Part shown: piece after piece, positions 46,860 to 59,914 of the stretch
How the letters are laid out: every line of letters starts with the position of its first letter
Position numbering within the stretch: position 1 is the first letter of the stretch
Assembly (NCBI RefSeq): GCF_949987515.2
Contig: NC_082686.1
Coordinates: 50,568,911-50,632,910, forward strand
Direction of reading: 5' to 3'
DNA length: 64,000 bases
Origin: Delphinus delphis
Taxonomy: Eukaryota; Chordata; Mammalia; Artiodactyla; Delphinidae
Made by a program: the position numbers and the translations under genes
Notes under the pieces: model-generated
Told to the model about the DNA's origin: nothing
The model's database searches: none
What the model saw: the letters and a program-made list of their open reading frames with translations, nothing else

Positions 46860-48960
46860 CAAAATAACCGGTTAGCAAACCATAGTTTTACAGATGCTGG
46901 CAGAAGACATGAGACTCCTGGGAGACAGAGGACTTCATCACTTATGACACAGTAGGCACCATGAACTTCACATTCACACCTGACCTCCTTGTCCCCCAAT
47001 TCTTACAGCCTCATGTGATGCAGTCTGGTGGTTACTACCACAGAGCAGATTTGCATCACAGCTGAAGAAATCTGAGTTTATGGAACTACTGATATTATAA
47101 GGGAGCTGCTAACAAACCTGCTCAACATTTGGCCCAGATGGAGACACAATCTTTATTCTTCTGGATAACAAATACATTTCCCTCTGCTCCCTCTGTCCTG
47201 GAGAGAGACATGGTCCCTAGCTTCCAAGGTGTTTTGATACTCAGTCATTCTTGAACAGATACTCCAGAAAAAAAGTTGTGAATACCTCTGCTCTGTAGAC
47301 TTGCAGAAAGAGGAGAAAATCATGGATAATAGGAGAAAAGGGAGAAAATCATTTTCTTCCAATACTACACATGGCCCCAGGTCCTGCCTCTCCCATGGAA
47401 AATATTTCTGCAATTTTTCCTCATCCCTCTTCTACATCATTCCATGATCCATATAAAGGCTACCCAACTCTGGAGTAGACAAACAGAACAGTTTGAGCTA
47501 CTGTCCAGGCAGTCCCTCCAAAAACAATAACTACCTTCAGTTATTCCAACTGAATTTGCAATCCTAAGGCCTGCTAGCCAGCCAGGAGACCACACTGCAG
47601 ACACTGTCAACACATCCCCCAACTTATGTAAATACTACCTGGAAGGTTCCAACAATTTTAAGCAACATTTTGTTTCCAAAGTCACCATTATGCCATTGGG
47701 ATTGCATTTCTTGTATGGTAGCCAGGCATTACTTTGCCTCCTTTTCAAAAACACAAAGTTTGCACCTAAAGAGTCATCATAAGAAAACGTCGAGTGTTGG
47801 AGAAACATCACTTCAGCTCTGGAAGTCATTCAGATCAGCTTACACTCACTAGCCAGTGTTCTCACGGATGATAGATTTGCTCTAGAATTCCTCCTTTCAG
47901 GCTAATGTGGAGTCTGTGCATTTCCTAATGCATTCTGACATACCTAGATTAATGCCTCAGACTAAATGGAAATACCAATACAGAAACGTAAGGAGAAACC
48001 TGTTTTTTAAGGTAGACTCTGATGGTTTAGAGACTCTGATGATTTTGAGGGAGACTGATTGTTTGCTAAGCTGGGACACTGGAGTGGCACAACTGTGGTC
48101 AAAACTGCAGCTTGGCTTTACCTGCTACAGGACTCCTGTTGACAGTAGCCAAAATTAAATGTTGCATGAAAAATGAAATAACTTTGTCCTAGCCCATTAC
48201 TCAGACTTATTTAAGTGGGTGATGGACTGGTGTACTCATGGGACAATTTACTGGAAGCCATTGTGGTATGAAATGTGGGATAGATATTGTTGCAAGATAA
48301 TCTTCCTTGGAGATCTGGTGTTTCTGCCCTTCTTCCAAGCAGAGATGTTGCAACATTTTGTTCATAGACACTGCCTGTTTTTCATGGGCACTTCCGCTTG
48401 TTTACTATGACAAGGCCAGACACAGACCCTCCAAATTTCCATTCTTTACCTTATAAATGATTAACTGAACTGTTAAGCTGAACTCACTGACAAATCTGGA
48501 CAAAATACTCAACTTGACCAACATTTACTTAAATCTTTTCTCCCTTCTCCAGGTTCATAGATTCTGATCCACTCTCAGCCTAATCCAGTGTGCAACTTTT
48601 CTTTGATGGTCCCTCCTGAGTATAGGCTAATGGCAAGGAAAGATATTCTCTGATCAACAGTCTAAACACCATTCTCTCCATCCTGTTCTTTATAACATTG
48701 TTTAATCCTCTATATGAAAGAAAAGCCCTTTTCTGCCTGACCTTTGAGACATTTACATATCGTACAGTCAGAGTGTTCTCCTTTGTTGCAATGGCCCCTT
48801 TAATCCTATTGTATTAGCATTATTTTCCCTACTGTAATAATCTTTTTGAATAACATATTTCCTTACCTAAGTCCAGATTTGTTTTTATTTAAGAATTTTT
48901 CTGTTACTGTGACTCAAATGACATGCCAATCACTCTGCAGACAGTGCTGTAATAATTCTG
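46860..48960 (+). mobile_element. Candidate degraded endogenous retrovirus, env-like and LTR-like part
   Basis: A GC-richer 2-kb island in AT-rich DNA. Long runs of open sequence on the plus strand at 47670-47852, 47907-48158 and 48219-48410 are interrupted by stops; they are rich in Trp, Cys and His. In order and texture this resembles the 3' part of a decayed class I env gene. It is followed at about 48650-48900 by a pyrimidine-rich, LTR-like stretch with tttaatcctattgtattagc and a degenerate aataat where a polyadenylation signal could be. No domain is certain. It could also be an unrelated old retrotransposon or a dead gene. I did not reconstruct any protein. Confidence 0.35.
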
Positions 48961-49079
48961 GTTTTTAAAACCCTTTGTGTCCTTCCCTAGCTGGGGGAAT
49001 CCAGGCCCACAGTGGTTAGTAATGACTCCAAATCTAGTTATCCAGACATTTGTCTGTTGTAGCATCATAAGAAAGTACT
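48961..49079. other. Short unclassified spacer before the L1
   Basis: Contains ccttccctagctgggggaatcc; could be leader sequence next to the LTR candidate. Confidence 0.3.
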
Positions 49080-49899
49080 TAGAATACTCCTTCAAACTAT
49101 ACACAAAAATAAAGTCAAAATGGCCTAAAGACGTAAATGTAAGTCATGACACCATAAAACTCTTAGAAGAGAACATAGGCAAAACATTCTCTGACATAAA
49201 CTGTAGCAATGTTTTCTAAGGTCAGTCTCCCAAGGCAATAGAAGTAAAAGCAAAAATAAACAAATGGGACCTAATTAAACCCATAAGTTTTTGCACAGCA
49301 AGGAAACCATAAACAGAACAAAAAGATAACCTACAGATTGGGAGAAAAATATTTGCAAAAAACGAGATGAACAAGGGTTTAATTTCCAAAATATACAAGC
49401 AACTTATAAAACTCAATAACCAAAGAAGATAAACAACTTAATAAAAAATGGGCAGAAGACCTAAATGGACATTTCTCCAAAGAAGAAATACAGATGGCCA
49501 ATAAGCACATGAAAACATGCTCAACATCGCTAATTATTAGAGAAATGCAAATCAAAACTACAGTGAAGTACCACCTCACACTGGTCAGAATGACCATCAT
49601 TAAAATGTCTACAAATAATAAATACTGGAGAGATTGTGGAGAAAAGGAAACCCTTCTGCCCTGTTGGTGGGAATGTAAATTGGTACAGCCACTATGGAAA
49701 ACAGTATGAAGGTTCCTTAAAAAACTAAACACAGAATTACCATATGATCCAGCAATCCCACTCCTGTGTGTATATCTGGAGAAAACTCTAATCGGAAAAG
49801 ATACGACACCCCAATGTTCATAGCAGTAGTATTTACAATAGCCAAGATGTGGAAGTAACCTAAGTGTCCATCGACAGATGAATGGATAAAGAATACGTG

Positions 49900-49956
<57 letters not shown>

Positions 49957-50465
49957 AATATATATATGTGTGTATATACACACAAACACAAACACACACA
50001 CACACAATGGAATGCTACTCAGCCATAAAATAGAATGAAATAATGCCATTTGCAGCAACATGGATGGACCTAGAGATCATCATACTAAGTGAAGTAAGTC
50101 AGACAAATATCATATGATATCACTTATACCTGGAATCTAAAATATGATACAAATGAATTTATTTACATAACAGAAACAGACTCAGACATAGAAAACAGAC
50201 TTATGGCTACCAAAGGGCAAGGGGAGAGTATAAATTAGGAGTCTGAGATTAGCAGATACAGACTACTATATATAAAACAGATAAACAACAAGGTCTTAAC
50301 AAGGTCCTACTGTATAGAACAGGGAACTATATTCAGTATCTTGTAATAAACTATAATGGAAAATAATATGAAAAAGAATATGTACATACATATATATATC
50401 ACTTTGTTGTACACCAGAAGCTAACACAACATTGTAAATTAATTACATTTCAATTAAAAATAATT
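49080..50465 (+). mobile_element. 5'-truncated L1, ORF2 C-terminal part and 3' UTR
   Basis: Starts at an ORF2 position (aactatacacaaaaataaagtc) and runs to the L1 terminus (cttgttgtacaccagaagc... aattacatttcaattaaaaataa). The C-terminal ORF2 landmarks are visible: ggcagaagacctaaatgg, caaagaagaaatacagatgg, gagaaatgcaaatcaaaact and ggagattgtggagaaaagg. In-frame stops and indels disable it. A compound microsatellite at 49899-50006 has expanded within the coding region. It lies between two candidate retroviral remnants. Confidence 0.9.
49899..50006. repeat. Compound (TG)n(TA)n...(CA)n microsatellite within the L1
   Basis: About 108 bp: TG repeats, a long TA run, then a degenerate TATG/CACA part. 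The left TG tract and right CA tract are complementary, so the strand can fold on itself. Replaces part of L1 ORF2. Confidence 0.95.
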
Positions 50466-50559
50466 AAGGGCAATAAAATAAAATGTATATCATGGTGATT
50501 GGAAAAATAAGAAATTATTTTGGTTCTTTCTGGCAGAAACTTTTTTTTTGGCCTTTGTG
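50466..50559. other. Short spacer, unclassified
   Basis: A T run at 50541-50549 only. Confidence 0.4.
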
Positions 50560-51470
50560 AAGCTGCTTTTGTTTTTCTTCAGCTCCTTTAACTCAGGGAT
50601 TATGGGAGGTAACCTCATCATTCCCCAAAACCAGGGGTTGGACAGGGGTATTTCCTCATACTTCAACCTGGGGATTGTGTGAGAAAATTAATTGAGCAAG
50701 GGTCTTTCTTGGTTCCTTTAAAGCTTTATCTCTGATTTGATTATCTAATGCCATGGGTAACTCCTACTATCTTCTCTTCTTTCGGTGACTACAGGCTTCA
50801 CCATTATGGTACTCATTCAGTTCAATATCTCCAAAAATGGCAAAATTTTACTAAAGGCAATTCAGAATTATGATGGATATTGTGGGATATTTGGACACTC
50901 CTCAAACTCTCTCATCTAAGACTTCTCTTTTCCCATTCCTCTTGTCACTCCCCCCTTCTTTTCTCCATATCCCACCTTCTTTTCAGTTCCCTTGAGTCCT
51001 TTGATTTGTTCCCCTTTAACACCTCTACCTCCTCCTCCCTTCTGTTTGCCTCTGCCAGACCTTTCCCTCCCCACAACAGCCCCTGAGCTCCCTATGGTTA
51101 CTCCAGCTTCAGATGCTTCTCTCACCATCAGGGACTCTCAGGAAGCTCAGGGACCCCAAAAGCCGCCACCTGAGGCTGGAAACGCTAGTTGGAAACAAAT
51201 TACGTATTCTATTCCCCACATGGGCTTTGAAGATACGTGGGTGGTTACTTGGTCTCCTCTCAGTTCCTCGCTCAAAATTTAGGCCGCGGTCTTCATAAGA
51301 TTACATGTCAGAACAAAGGAAATCTTAAAGGTCTCCTCCACAAATATTGGTGGGGATGCTATTAAGCAGGTAAACTCAACTGTCCCATCTTCTGGAAACA
51401 CAATCCTGGTAAAAATGCAAAAGTGAGACAAGGACAAAAGACAGCTCTTTTACATGAATCAGTGAATTGA
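50560..51470 (+). pseudogene. Candidate degraded retroviral gag
   Basis: An ATG at 50600-50602 is followed by codons for Gly-Gly (atgggaggtaac), the start pattern expected of a myristoylated gammaretroviral Gag. After stops comes a long, proline-rich section: two overlapping open frames, 50992-51282 and 51113-51298, the first with a PPPP-type run at about residues 12-16. That matches the composition of a Gag region between matrix and capsid. Multiple stops in the first 300 bp make it a dead copy. Assignment rests on composition and the ATG context; it is not secure. Confidence 0.35.
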
Positions 51471-51815
51471 TTATAGAATTGAGGCTATAAGCTCTCCATT
51501 TTTGTCTGTCTGTGTTAATATCTGTAAATGTATGTATGCATGTATGCATGTAGGTTATATATGTGTAATATTACCAACCTTCCATTGGTATTACCAAATT
51601 AGATTATGAAATCCCTTTTAGGAGCTCTGTTCTGATTTATTTAAACATTTAATACATTCAATATTCCTAAAACTTCTCAGAAATTAAACATATTTAACTT
51701 TCAATACTTTCAAAAGTATTCTTATGGAAAGTAACCCCAATGTTTTAAGAATTCAAGTTTACAAAATTTTGGTAAATCTTAGGCAGAGACTCATTTAATA
51801 TTTTTAGTTTGATAA
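51471..51815. other. Unclassified sequence
   Basis: atgtatgtatgcatgtatgcatg at about 51529-51552 is a small TATG-type simple repeat. Nothing else supported. Confidence 0.5.
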
Positions 51816-52050
51816 AAACAGCTATGTCAGCACAGGGAGATCAGCTTGGTGTTTTGTGACCACCTAGAGGGGTGGGATAGGGAGGGTGGGAGGGAGGGAG
51901 ATGCAAGAGGGAAGAGATATGGGAACATATGTATATGTATAACTGATTCACTTTGTTATAAAGCAGAAACTAACACACCATTGTAAAGCAATTATACCCC
52001 AATAAAGACGTTAAAAAAAAACTTACTTGAAAAAAAAGAAAAGCTATGTC
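51816..52050 (+). mobile_element. 5'-truncated L1 3' end with target-site duplication and G-rich tract
   Basis: A short L1 3' terminus: tcagcacagggagatcagc, a G-rich purine tract at 51869-51899, the shared end gtataactgattcactttg, and tail ccccaataaagacgtt followed by A-rich sequence. Flanks aaacagctatgtc (51816-51828) and aaaagctatgtc (52039-52050) form a slightly decayed duplication. Confidence 0.9.
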
Positions 52051-53471
52051 TATTGAGTTATCATGAGCATACATTTTTGTTCTATACCCTAAATTTATTC
52101 ATGTCCTAAACATGAGAAATGGTTCACACCTCCCTTATTTGTATGGCTAGTGTGTTCTCATCTTTTAGTTCTTGGCTTAGTCAGTTCTTCAGTGAGTACT
52201 TGCCTAGTACCCTAACAGAAACCCACCAAGATACCCTTTATTTCTGATATTGTTTATATCATAGTAGTTATGTGAAATTAAATTTGTAAAATTTAGTTAC
52301 TATCTACTTTTAATCTTTCTCAATCACCAAATAAGAGCTCCATGATAGTAGAGATCAGGTCAATCTTGTTTAACCATGACCAATCATAGTAGCTGACCAT
52401 ACATTGCATAAATGTATGACAGTATTTTACTGTAAAGGATAATATAATTTTTATTTTAAAATCATAATTTAGTAAAAATTATTTTTTAGTAAAACACATG
52501 AAGTTTGGTGATTTAGAATAAAAAAATCACAACCAAGAAACAGGCTGAAAGCAATTTAACATTAATGCAAGCAATGTACTTAGGAGAAAAAAAACAAAAG
52601 TTGTTTGATTTCTATCTGTGCAGACTTTGACTAGAAAAGTGACAATAAATAGAACAAGAGTAATTCAGTCAAAGCATTCAAGTTAGTTGTGCATGTAGTT
52701 ATAGGTAAAATTTCTTCTTTGCCTTATCATTTTTAATGATAGTTTTGAAAGCTGCAAAATTTCTACCACTACCATGTAAGCATTCAGAGAATCAATTATT
52801 GAAAAAAAATTCAATTTCCTAAAATAAATCTTGAAGCAATAGATTGGATTTGGTCTTCTCCACCCATTACAAATTCAAAAGTTGAATGATGACTTCTCTC
52901 AATCTGATGAGCTGCTGAAAGAATTATCAGTTTCGCTGTGAGATTCATATGCTTTTTTTTTCTGTAATATTAATAGAACAGTCATTGAACAACTGTTGAG
53001 TTGAGATTGCAAATAAATACTTTGACCTTGATTACAGATTATATATTTATTGGCAAATATATATAATCCTTTTAATTATTATTTTATTGTTGACATAAAG
53101 AAATTAAAGATATAAGAATAGGTATACTCTAATAAAAAGCATCATTATGATTTTATATAGTATTTTATAACTGTCATAGTTTAGATATCATTCCTAAACC
53201 TTTGATAGGGAAGGTAATAACTGACCCATACCTGTTTCAGAAGGATGTTGCATGTATCAATTAGATAATGAATGTAAGAGTTTAAGGTCCCTAGAAAACC
53301 AACCAAAAAAAGTACTGGTTTATTCATTACTAGTCATCAATTGGTTAAATCAATTTTAGATGCCAAGCTTATAAAATATATAAAAATTAAAATTTTTAGT
53401 AAAATAATTCTCTACAATTTTCATCAAAAATTTAAATAATAGAAAATATTGCTCAAAAAGCTTAGATGTTG
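52051..53471. other. Unclassified AT-rich intergenic sequence
   Basis: No supported feature. Confidence 0.6.
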
Positions 53472-53697
53472 CAAATGTCTTTTACTTATTTATTTATTTA
53501 TTTGTCTTTGATGTGGACCATTTTTAAAGTCTTTATTGAATTTGTTACAATATTGCCTCTGTTTTATGCTTTGGTTTTTTGGCCACAAGGCATGTGAGAT
53601 CTTAGCTCCCCGACCAGGGATCAAACCCACACACCCTACATTGGAAGGTGAATTCTTAACCACTGGACCTCCAGGGAAGTCCCACAAATGTCTTTTA
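53472..53697 (-). mobile_element. CHR-1-like SINE with target-site duplication
   Basis: Antisense, older subfamily: T-rich left end (ttatttatttatttg), then tttggttttttggccacaag, gcatgtgagatcttagctcc and gaccagggatcaaacccac to ctccagggaagtccc. Flanks caaatgtctttta at 53472-53484 and 53685-53697 are a perfect 13-bp duplication. The diagnostic body differs from the short-form copies and resembles SINEs shared with ruminants. Confidence 0.9.
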
Positions 53698-54049
53698 TAT
53701 CTTTCTTGTGCTACAATATTTTTGACTACCTTCTTATTTCTCTGTTATTAATTTCCTCACCTACTAATAAGATGAAATAGTAAGTAGAGTTGAATTTTTT
53801 ATAACTTTAAAGTTCTATAAACTAAATATAAATATTTGGAACCATCCCACAAACTGGAAAACATAGATATAATAACACAGATATTTAAAATTTCCTTTTC
53901 ATATTTAGTAAATAATTATTTCGATGTTTATATTGAACAAGTTGAAATAATATGTTTTCTTATTAAATGAACTGCCCATTGAAACATAAGAAAAGTACAT
54001 ATAATTTAAAACTAACTCTTTATAAACTTAAAATATTCCATACTCTGAT
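53698..54049. other. Unclassified AT-rich sequence
   Basis: No supported feature. Confidence 0.6.
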
Positions 54050-54240
54050 ATGTCTTTTATTTGATCAACTCATTTAATCATCATAAAATATAACTTATTT
54101 AAGTATTTGTACAATGCAGATAATATTTTACAGATGAGAACACTGAAGAAAAGAGAGGATAAACAACTTGTGTGAGACCATAAATTGGTAAGTATCAGCA
54201 TTGAGACTTGAACCCAAGTCGTCAGGCTCCAGAATCTCTT
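54050..54240 (-). repeat. MIR element, antisense
   Basis: ttttacagatgagaacactgaag, gaggataaacaacttgtgtgagacc and ttgaacccaagtcgtcaggctccag read as reversed MIR with good order. Confidence 0.75.
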
Positions 54241-57200
54241 CTCTTTATCCTGCCTCTAACTAATTCATGAAATTAACATAATTATGAAAAATGATGTTGA
54301 AAATTTGAGAAAAGTATATTTTTGACAAAAACAGTGATTTGCTTGGATGGAAATTTCACGGAATATAACTGGCTAGGAGACCATAGTCATGTGTCATCCT
54401 CACTTTTTAATTCTTGAAACTTTAACAATTAAAGAATTGTGAAACTATCACAATCACAAAGCAAGAATAGTGACAATGGACCCAGTGACTTGTGTCTTCC
54501 TCCTGACTTGTGTCTTACTCCTGACTTTGTCACAGATTCTTTAGGTGACATTATGACCAGCACATAATTCTCATTGTCATTAAATTTCAACTAGTGAATC
54601 ATTTGTATTTAAGTCCCTTAAAGTGAAGGATTCTACTATTCCCTTCTTCTTCAATGACATTAGATTCTCTTGATTACCACCATTAGTCCAATATCACTCC
54701 CTCAGACATAAAATGAGATCAGTGGACTTCAGAGAACTAATGCCAGTATTCTTACTTCTTTCAATGTGTCTCAGATTTTATACCCCACATTTGCTCATTT
54801 AATTTTTAAGAATTTCAAAGTAATCAATTTAGGTTCTTTGGAATGGAGTTTTATCTTTCCTTATTTTCTCCCCTGTGTTTTCATTTATAATATCACTTAG
54901 GTCCACAGATACCAATTCTATCACTGTTTTTTTTTATATCAATTTGCATATAACACTTTAAACCATCAAGACCCTCAAGATTATCTGGTTAAAATCCTAA
55001 GCTGTAACCCACAGTTTCACTAAGATTCTAATTAAATAAAATAAAGGGAGTTGTTTATAGATTAGAATGGCAAACACTGTACAAGTCCTGAAACAAACTT
55101 TTCATTTGTCCTCCATACTTTTGATTAAATACAAAAGAGAGGCTATTATTAACTAGACAAGTTTAATACCTACTAGATAGTTGGACCACTGACAAAAAAT
55201 TTCATACTTTATGAAGATACTTACATAAATGCAACAGATAAATAAGAATGTTAGGACAGAACAATTCTCTATATTATTTCTACAGAAATCTTATTTTTCC
55301 TCATGTAAACACAATGAAATTTGGCTATACTTTGGAAGTAAGGAATTATGCCAAGAAACAGAGTCAAGTTCCCAGTACTTCACATTCGTGTTATTCATTT
55401 GAAAAAACTAAAAGCTTATCCTAATAACCATCTTCTTATGGCAAAATAAAACTAAGTACAGACAAAATAGCTTCATCAGAAGTCTTGATAGAAAATATAG
55501 TTACCCTGGAGTTCATACTGATGGGGTTCAAGGTCTATCATCAAAGAACTATGTAGTTCCTGTTCAGAAAGAGATATTGGCATATCTCTAATGCTTTATT
55601 CACACCCAGATAGGTAAGATAAATATTATTTATTAATATCTCCTAAACAATAAGTCTAGTGATTGTAATGGTAGATACCAAAGCTCCAAGATAACCATAA
55701 AAACTGTTTGCATCCTAATGAGATGGCTGTTTTCACCTAAAAACAATTTGTTCCAAACCTTTTCTCCTCCATATAGTAATAATCACTTTCCTTATAGTAG
55801 CCAGTGTAAAACTAAAGCCTAAAATTGAACTGGTCAGAATTTGAACCACACAGCATGGTCCCATCACTACCTCTCAGTGGAGAGTTTTGGTTCACTACTA
55901 AAACAGGGAACCAGCCTTGGATCCCTTGGCTAGTTCTGTCATTCTGGGATGAATCATCAGTCTCCCTGTGGAGTTACTGTGGACATTATATAATACTAGC
56001 TGGATCCAAGCAAGGGACTGGCTTTAGGATAATCTTAAATTTTGAAGAAAAAAACATTAAAATAACTCAAAAATTTTAAAGTCTGTTATTTTTCCATATG
56101 AGATTTTCATCACCTTCTATATCTCAAGAATATATACCACTTTCTAAGTTTTTTGTTTTATTTTTCTTGAATTTAGCCAGACACTGTCAGAGCAAGCAAA
56201 AGAAAAAGTGTATTGAGGGACCATAGTAATGAAAAGTGTGAGTTTAAAACCATCAGTGGTATTTGGATAATAGAAAACATGGTTCAGAAAATAACCATAA
56301 CTTGATAATTATAAATCTACAGCAGTGATGAGCGTTTATCAGTTATAACCAGTAAGTTTTAAATATTGTTTCCCTGTACTATTTCTGCATGAAAAGTTGT
56401 AATATACTCCCATAGAGCTTGCTTGATTTACTGGTAAAAATAATATGTATTTTGAAAACTGAGTTCTGTGAGCATTGATGGAAAAGACTGAGCAAGCACA
56501 GAAGGAGTGGTTACAGTCGGCTGCGTAAATAATACATTAGAAATCTGTTCCCATTCTAAAGCACAAGTAAAATCTTCCTAATGATATTCAAAATGTTAAT
56601 TCTTAAACTCTTTCTCAATTAAGGATGTCACCATCATTTTCTCTTTTGAAGATAATTAAATTAATTATTGCAAATTCTAAAGACCAGTTTTTAAATAATG
56701 GTGTTTTAAAATGGATTTTGACATAAGAAAATTATTTCCCAAGGAATATATGTCAAGGGTAAACTTTCAGTTCATATATTCTGTTATGGAGTTCGGAAGT
56801 TTAGAGATTTGGGTTTAAATACAAAGCTAAGAAACTGGGTTCACCAAATATCCCATAAATAAACCTAGCAAACCGTTCAAATTTGGCTTAACAAGGAAGT
56901 TAATAAGAATTAATAAAATAGTTTCATGATAGGAAAATTGTGAAATTAAAAAATGTAAAACATGTTTAACTTACATAGTAATTTAGCCAAAGGTAAATTT
57001 AATTTCCTAATATTTTTCGAAAACTGTCTTAATTACTAGATAGAAATCATTTGCAAATGGCATAAAATAATTTGTAAATAGTCAAATTTAAGGGACTAGT
57101 ATACCTTTTTCTCTTAACATGTTACAATTCTAATAACTTGCTTAGTATATCTATTTTCTTAACTAGTCTTTCCTTCAGTCTGCAAGAGTTGGGCTTGATC

Positions 57201-57839
57201 CAATCATGCCATAGTAGACAATAATAATAGTATACTCAGAAAACTCAAATTACCATGCATGATTCAGGCTTCATATAAGATTTTAAGCACTGTAAATCAT
57301 CATTTGTTATCCATTATTATTTAATTCTGCAATGGAAGTTTATCAATTCAATATCTTCTTTTCTGTTTTCTGAGATCATTTCTTCTCTTACCTCAAATGG
57401 AAGTAATCCTGAATTTTTGAGGTTTTGAAAGTCTGTCAAAAGTTGATTTTTTAATACTTCTCTACCCTCTCTATAATAAAATGTTCCAATTTCAATTTAG
57501 AAAAAATCATTCTTGTTTTATTTCTTCTAATATTTTAATGGTGCCTTTCTGAAAACTGATATCTAGAAAATTCTAGTACTCGGTTAAGATGCTAAAGACA
57601 GAACTATAATATTCTAATTATGAATGGTTTGCAATGTCACAGTGTAAATCTCTGCCCTGACAGAAAAAGGATTTTTGTTTGATTTCACTGTAGAGAATAG
57701 AGATTGAAACTACAAGAAAAAAATCCTACATATGTGCAAATGCATACATCAGAAATCCAGACCCTACCTCTACGTCCCCTAGTTATGAATGCAATATATT
57801 AACTTGGATGCAATACCTTCACATGCATTTTTATGTTTG
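54241..57839. other. Unclassified intergenic sequence, 3.6 kb
   Basis: No gene or clear repeat. 56440-56700 is a non-repetitive patch with a dense TAATTA-type stretch near 56655 (agataattaaattaattattg) and could be a conserved element. The open frame 55825-56079 has no recognised domain. Confidence 0.5.
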
Positions 57840-58065
57840 TATAGCTAATGGGTGCCTGACTTGGTGCTAAGTACCTTCATTAGTATGTCACTCAATACTC
57901 CCCAACAATCCTTTGTGGCAAGAGCCTTCACTATCAACATTTCCCAGAGGCAAAAATACATTTAAATTAGAAAGAAAATCATTTGCAAAAACTGGGAAGT
58001 GTAAGAGCAGAATTTAAACTCAGATCTCTTTGATTCTTGATCATTCCATCTGCCTCTCTACAGCC
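57840..58065 (-). repeat. MIR element, antisense, degraded
   Basis: gggtgcctgacttggtgctaagtacc, cactcaatactccccaacaatcc and cagatctctttgattcttgatcattcc follow reversed MIR order. Confidence 0.55.
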
Positions 58066-59014
58066 CATAGGAGTCCATTAGGTGAACACCACCCTACACA
58101 CCACTCTGAGGAGTCTCAGGCATGCCTCTGATGCTGATCAGCACAGTCTTTGACAGACTGAAGGATGCATATTAATATGAGTCAGCAGATACTCTCCAGT
58201 AAAAAAAAAAAAAATGATGTAGAACATCATAACTCCAAGAAAATTCAGAGCAAGTTTAGCCGTTAAGTATGAAAGGAAGTAGCACTCAAACAACTTAACT
58301 GTATTTCATATAACATGACTGCATGTGTCTACACTTCTCCTATCTGCATCCATGGTCCTCCTTCTTTGTAAGAGTCCACGGCACAAACAGCACTTTATGT
58401 TTCTATGTCTTTGCCCCTGTCAGTAAGGTGGAAAGTATAATCAGCACATAAGTTTACCGAGTGCAAAGACAGTGCAGGAAACAAGTCTCTAAGTAGCACT
58501 CTGCTGGGGAGAGGTTTGTGTGGAAGCAAGCACACTCAACCTAGATTTCACCTAATGATGCTAAAGATTTGGATTTACATATAAAGCCATGAGATTTCTG
58601 TGTCTGTTCAAACACCATGGAAGCTGCCTCCTTCCCTGCTCAAAGTAACCCAGGATTCCTGTATGGAGACCCCAGGTTTAGGAAAATGCATATGGCAGGG
58701 AAAGACTGTCTGGATCCCACTGCCCCCATAGAGAAACTTCTGTTATAGTCCACAAGGTTGGGTAAATTGTCCACTTTTACAATTTATCTTGGAGACTTTA
58801 TTCAGTTACACCATACTCTTTTATGAAAACTATAGTTCTCTAGATTCCCTAACACTTTGTCACTATTCTCAATTTTAACCTAAACAGAAGTGCGTCATCC
58901 CTTCTGATTTTCACAGGTACTTCATAACTTTCATTTTGTGATCCTAAAGTGTCATACAAATGTAATTATGAAGTGGCATTATGAATAGTATGTAACAATG
59001 TTTCCAGAGATATT
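58066..59014. other. Unclassified sequence
   Basis: A 14-A run at about 58201-58214; otherwise nothing supported. Confidence 0.55.
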
Positions 59015-59240
59015 TGGAGTACTGGTTAAGACCATGGACTGTTAGAGCAAGACTGCTTGGGTTTGAATCCTGGAATAACTGGAATGAATAACACATTATT
59101 TGTGTGATTTCAGTCATGTTTACTTATGCTCATTGTGTCTCAGTTTCCTCATCTGCAAAATGGGAGTAAAAATTAATTGCTGATAGGTTTGTTGTGAGCA
59201 CATATTATAAAGTGCTTAGAACTTAGGTAAAATAAGAAAA
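59015..59240 (+). repeat. MIR element, sense
   Basis: aagaccatggactgttagagcaagactgcttgggtttgaatcc, then tgtctcagtttcctcatctgcaaaatggg and gtttgttgtgagcacatattataaagtgcttagaac: full MIR order with good conservation. Confidence 0.85.
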
Positions 59241-59914
59241 CAGCAATGGTAATTTAAAGGGATTTTGGGCTGTGTATAATTATTAGGAAGAGTTGGCTGT
59301 GTTCAATCTTCAGAACTGGGTTCAATGTTTTATTTTAAGAAAAATGTCCTTAAGCCAGTAGATATGTTTTCTCTTATTTTTATTTCCTTTGTACTTATTC
59401 ACCTCCGCCAGTAGGTGACAAGCTCAACTTCTGCTATTTGTTCACCCAAAATGGCTCTGTAACTGATCTCTTGGTGTAAGGCCCAGTTCTAATGTGGTTA
59501 GAATAGCATTGAGATTTACAGAGAAAAATAAGAAGAGAAAATTAATGTTTGAACTCAACGGTAGTACAAATCTATCAAGGAATACCTCACAAGTAATATC
59601 AAATGCTACAGGATATTGAATGAAAAAAAAATATACCAAGCAAATTGAGCTTTATATGGAAACCATATGTAGCTGCTGAATGCAATGTGTAACTCAATCT
59701 ACCATAAAAACAAGTATTGTCCAAAGACTGGAACGTTTCATCTCACATGATGTCTTTGAGCCTCCCCAGTATCAGCTGCCTGCTTTTGGACTCATCTCAG
59801 TGATACCCTTGGGGCTGAACTTCCTGCCTCCCACCATCACCTTTACATGCATTAATTATCACTCTCTGGTATTACTGCCTCCTGGATTGCCTTTTACATC
59901 TCACCTGCTAGTCT
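59241..59914. other. Unclassified sequence
   Basis: No supported feature. Confidence 0.5.

Noticed and set aside
49379..50005. 208-codon minus-strand frame with Tyr/Ile and Cys/Val repeats
   Set aside because: Antisense to L1 ORF2 and translating the TG/TA microsatellite; the repeats explain its length.
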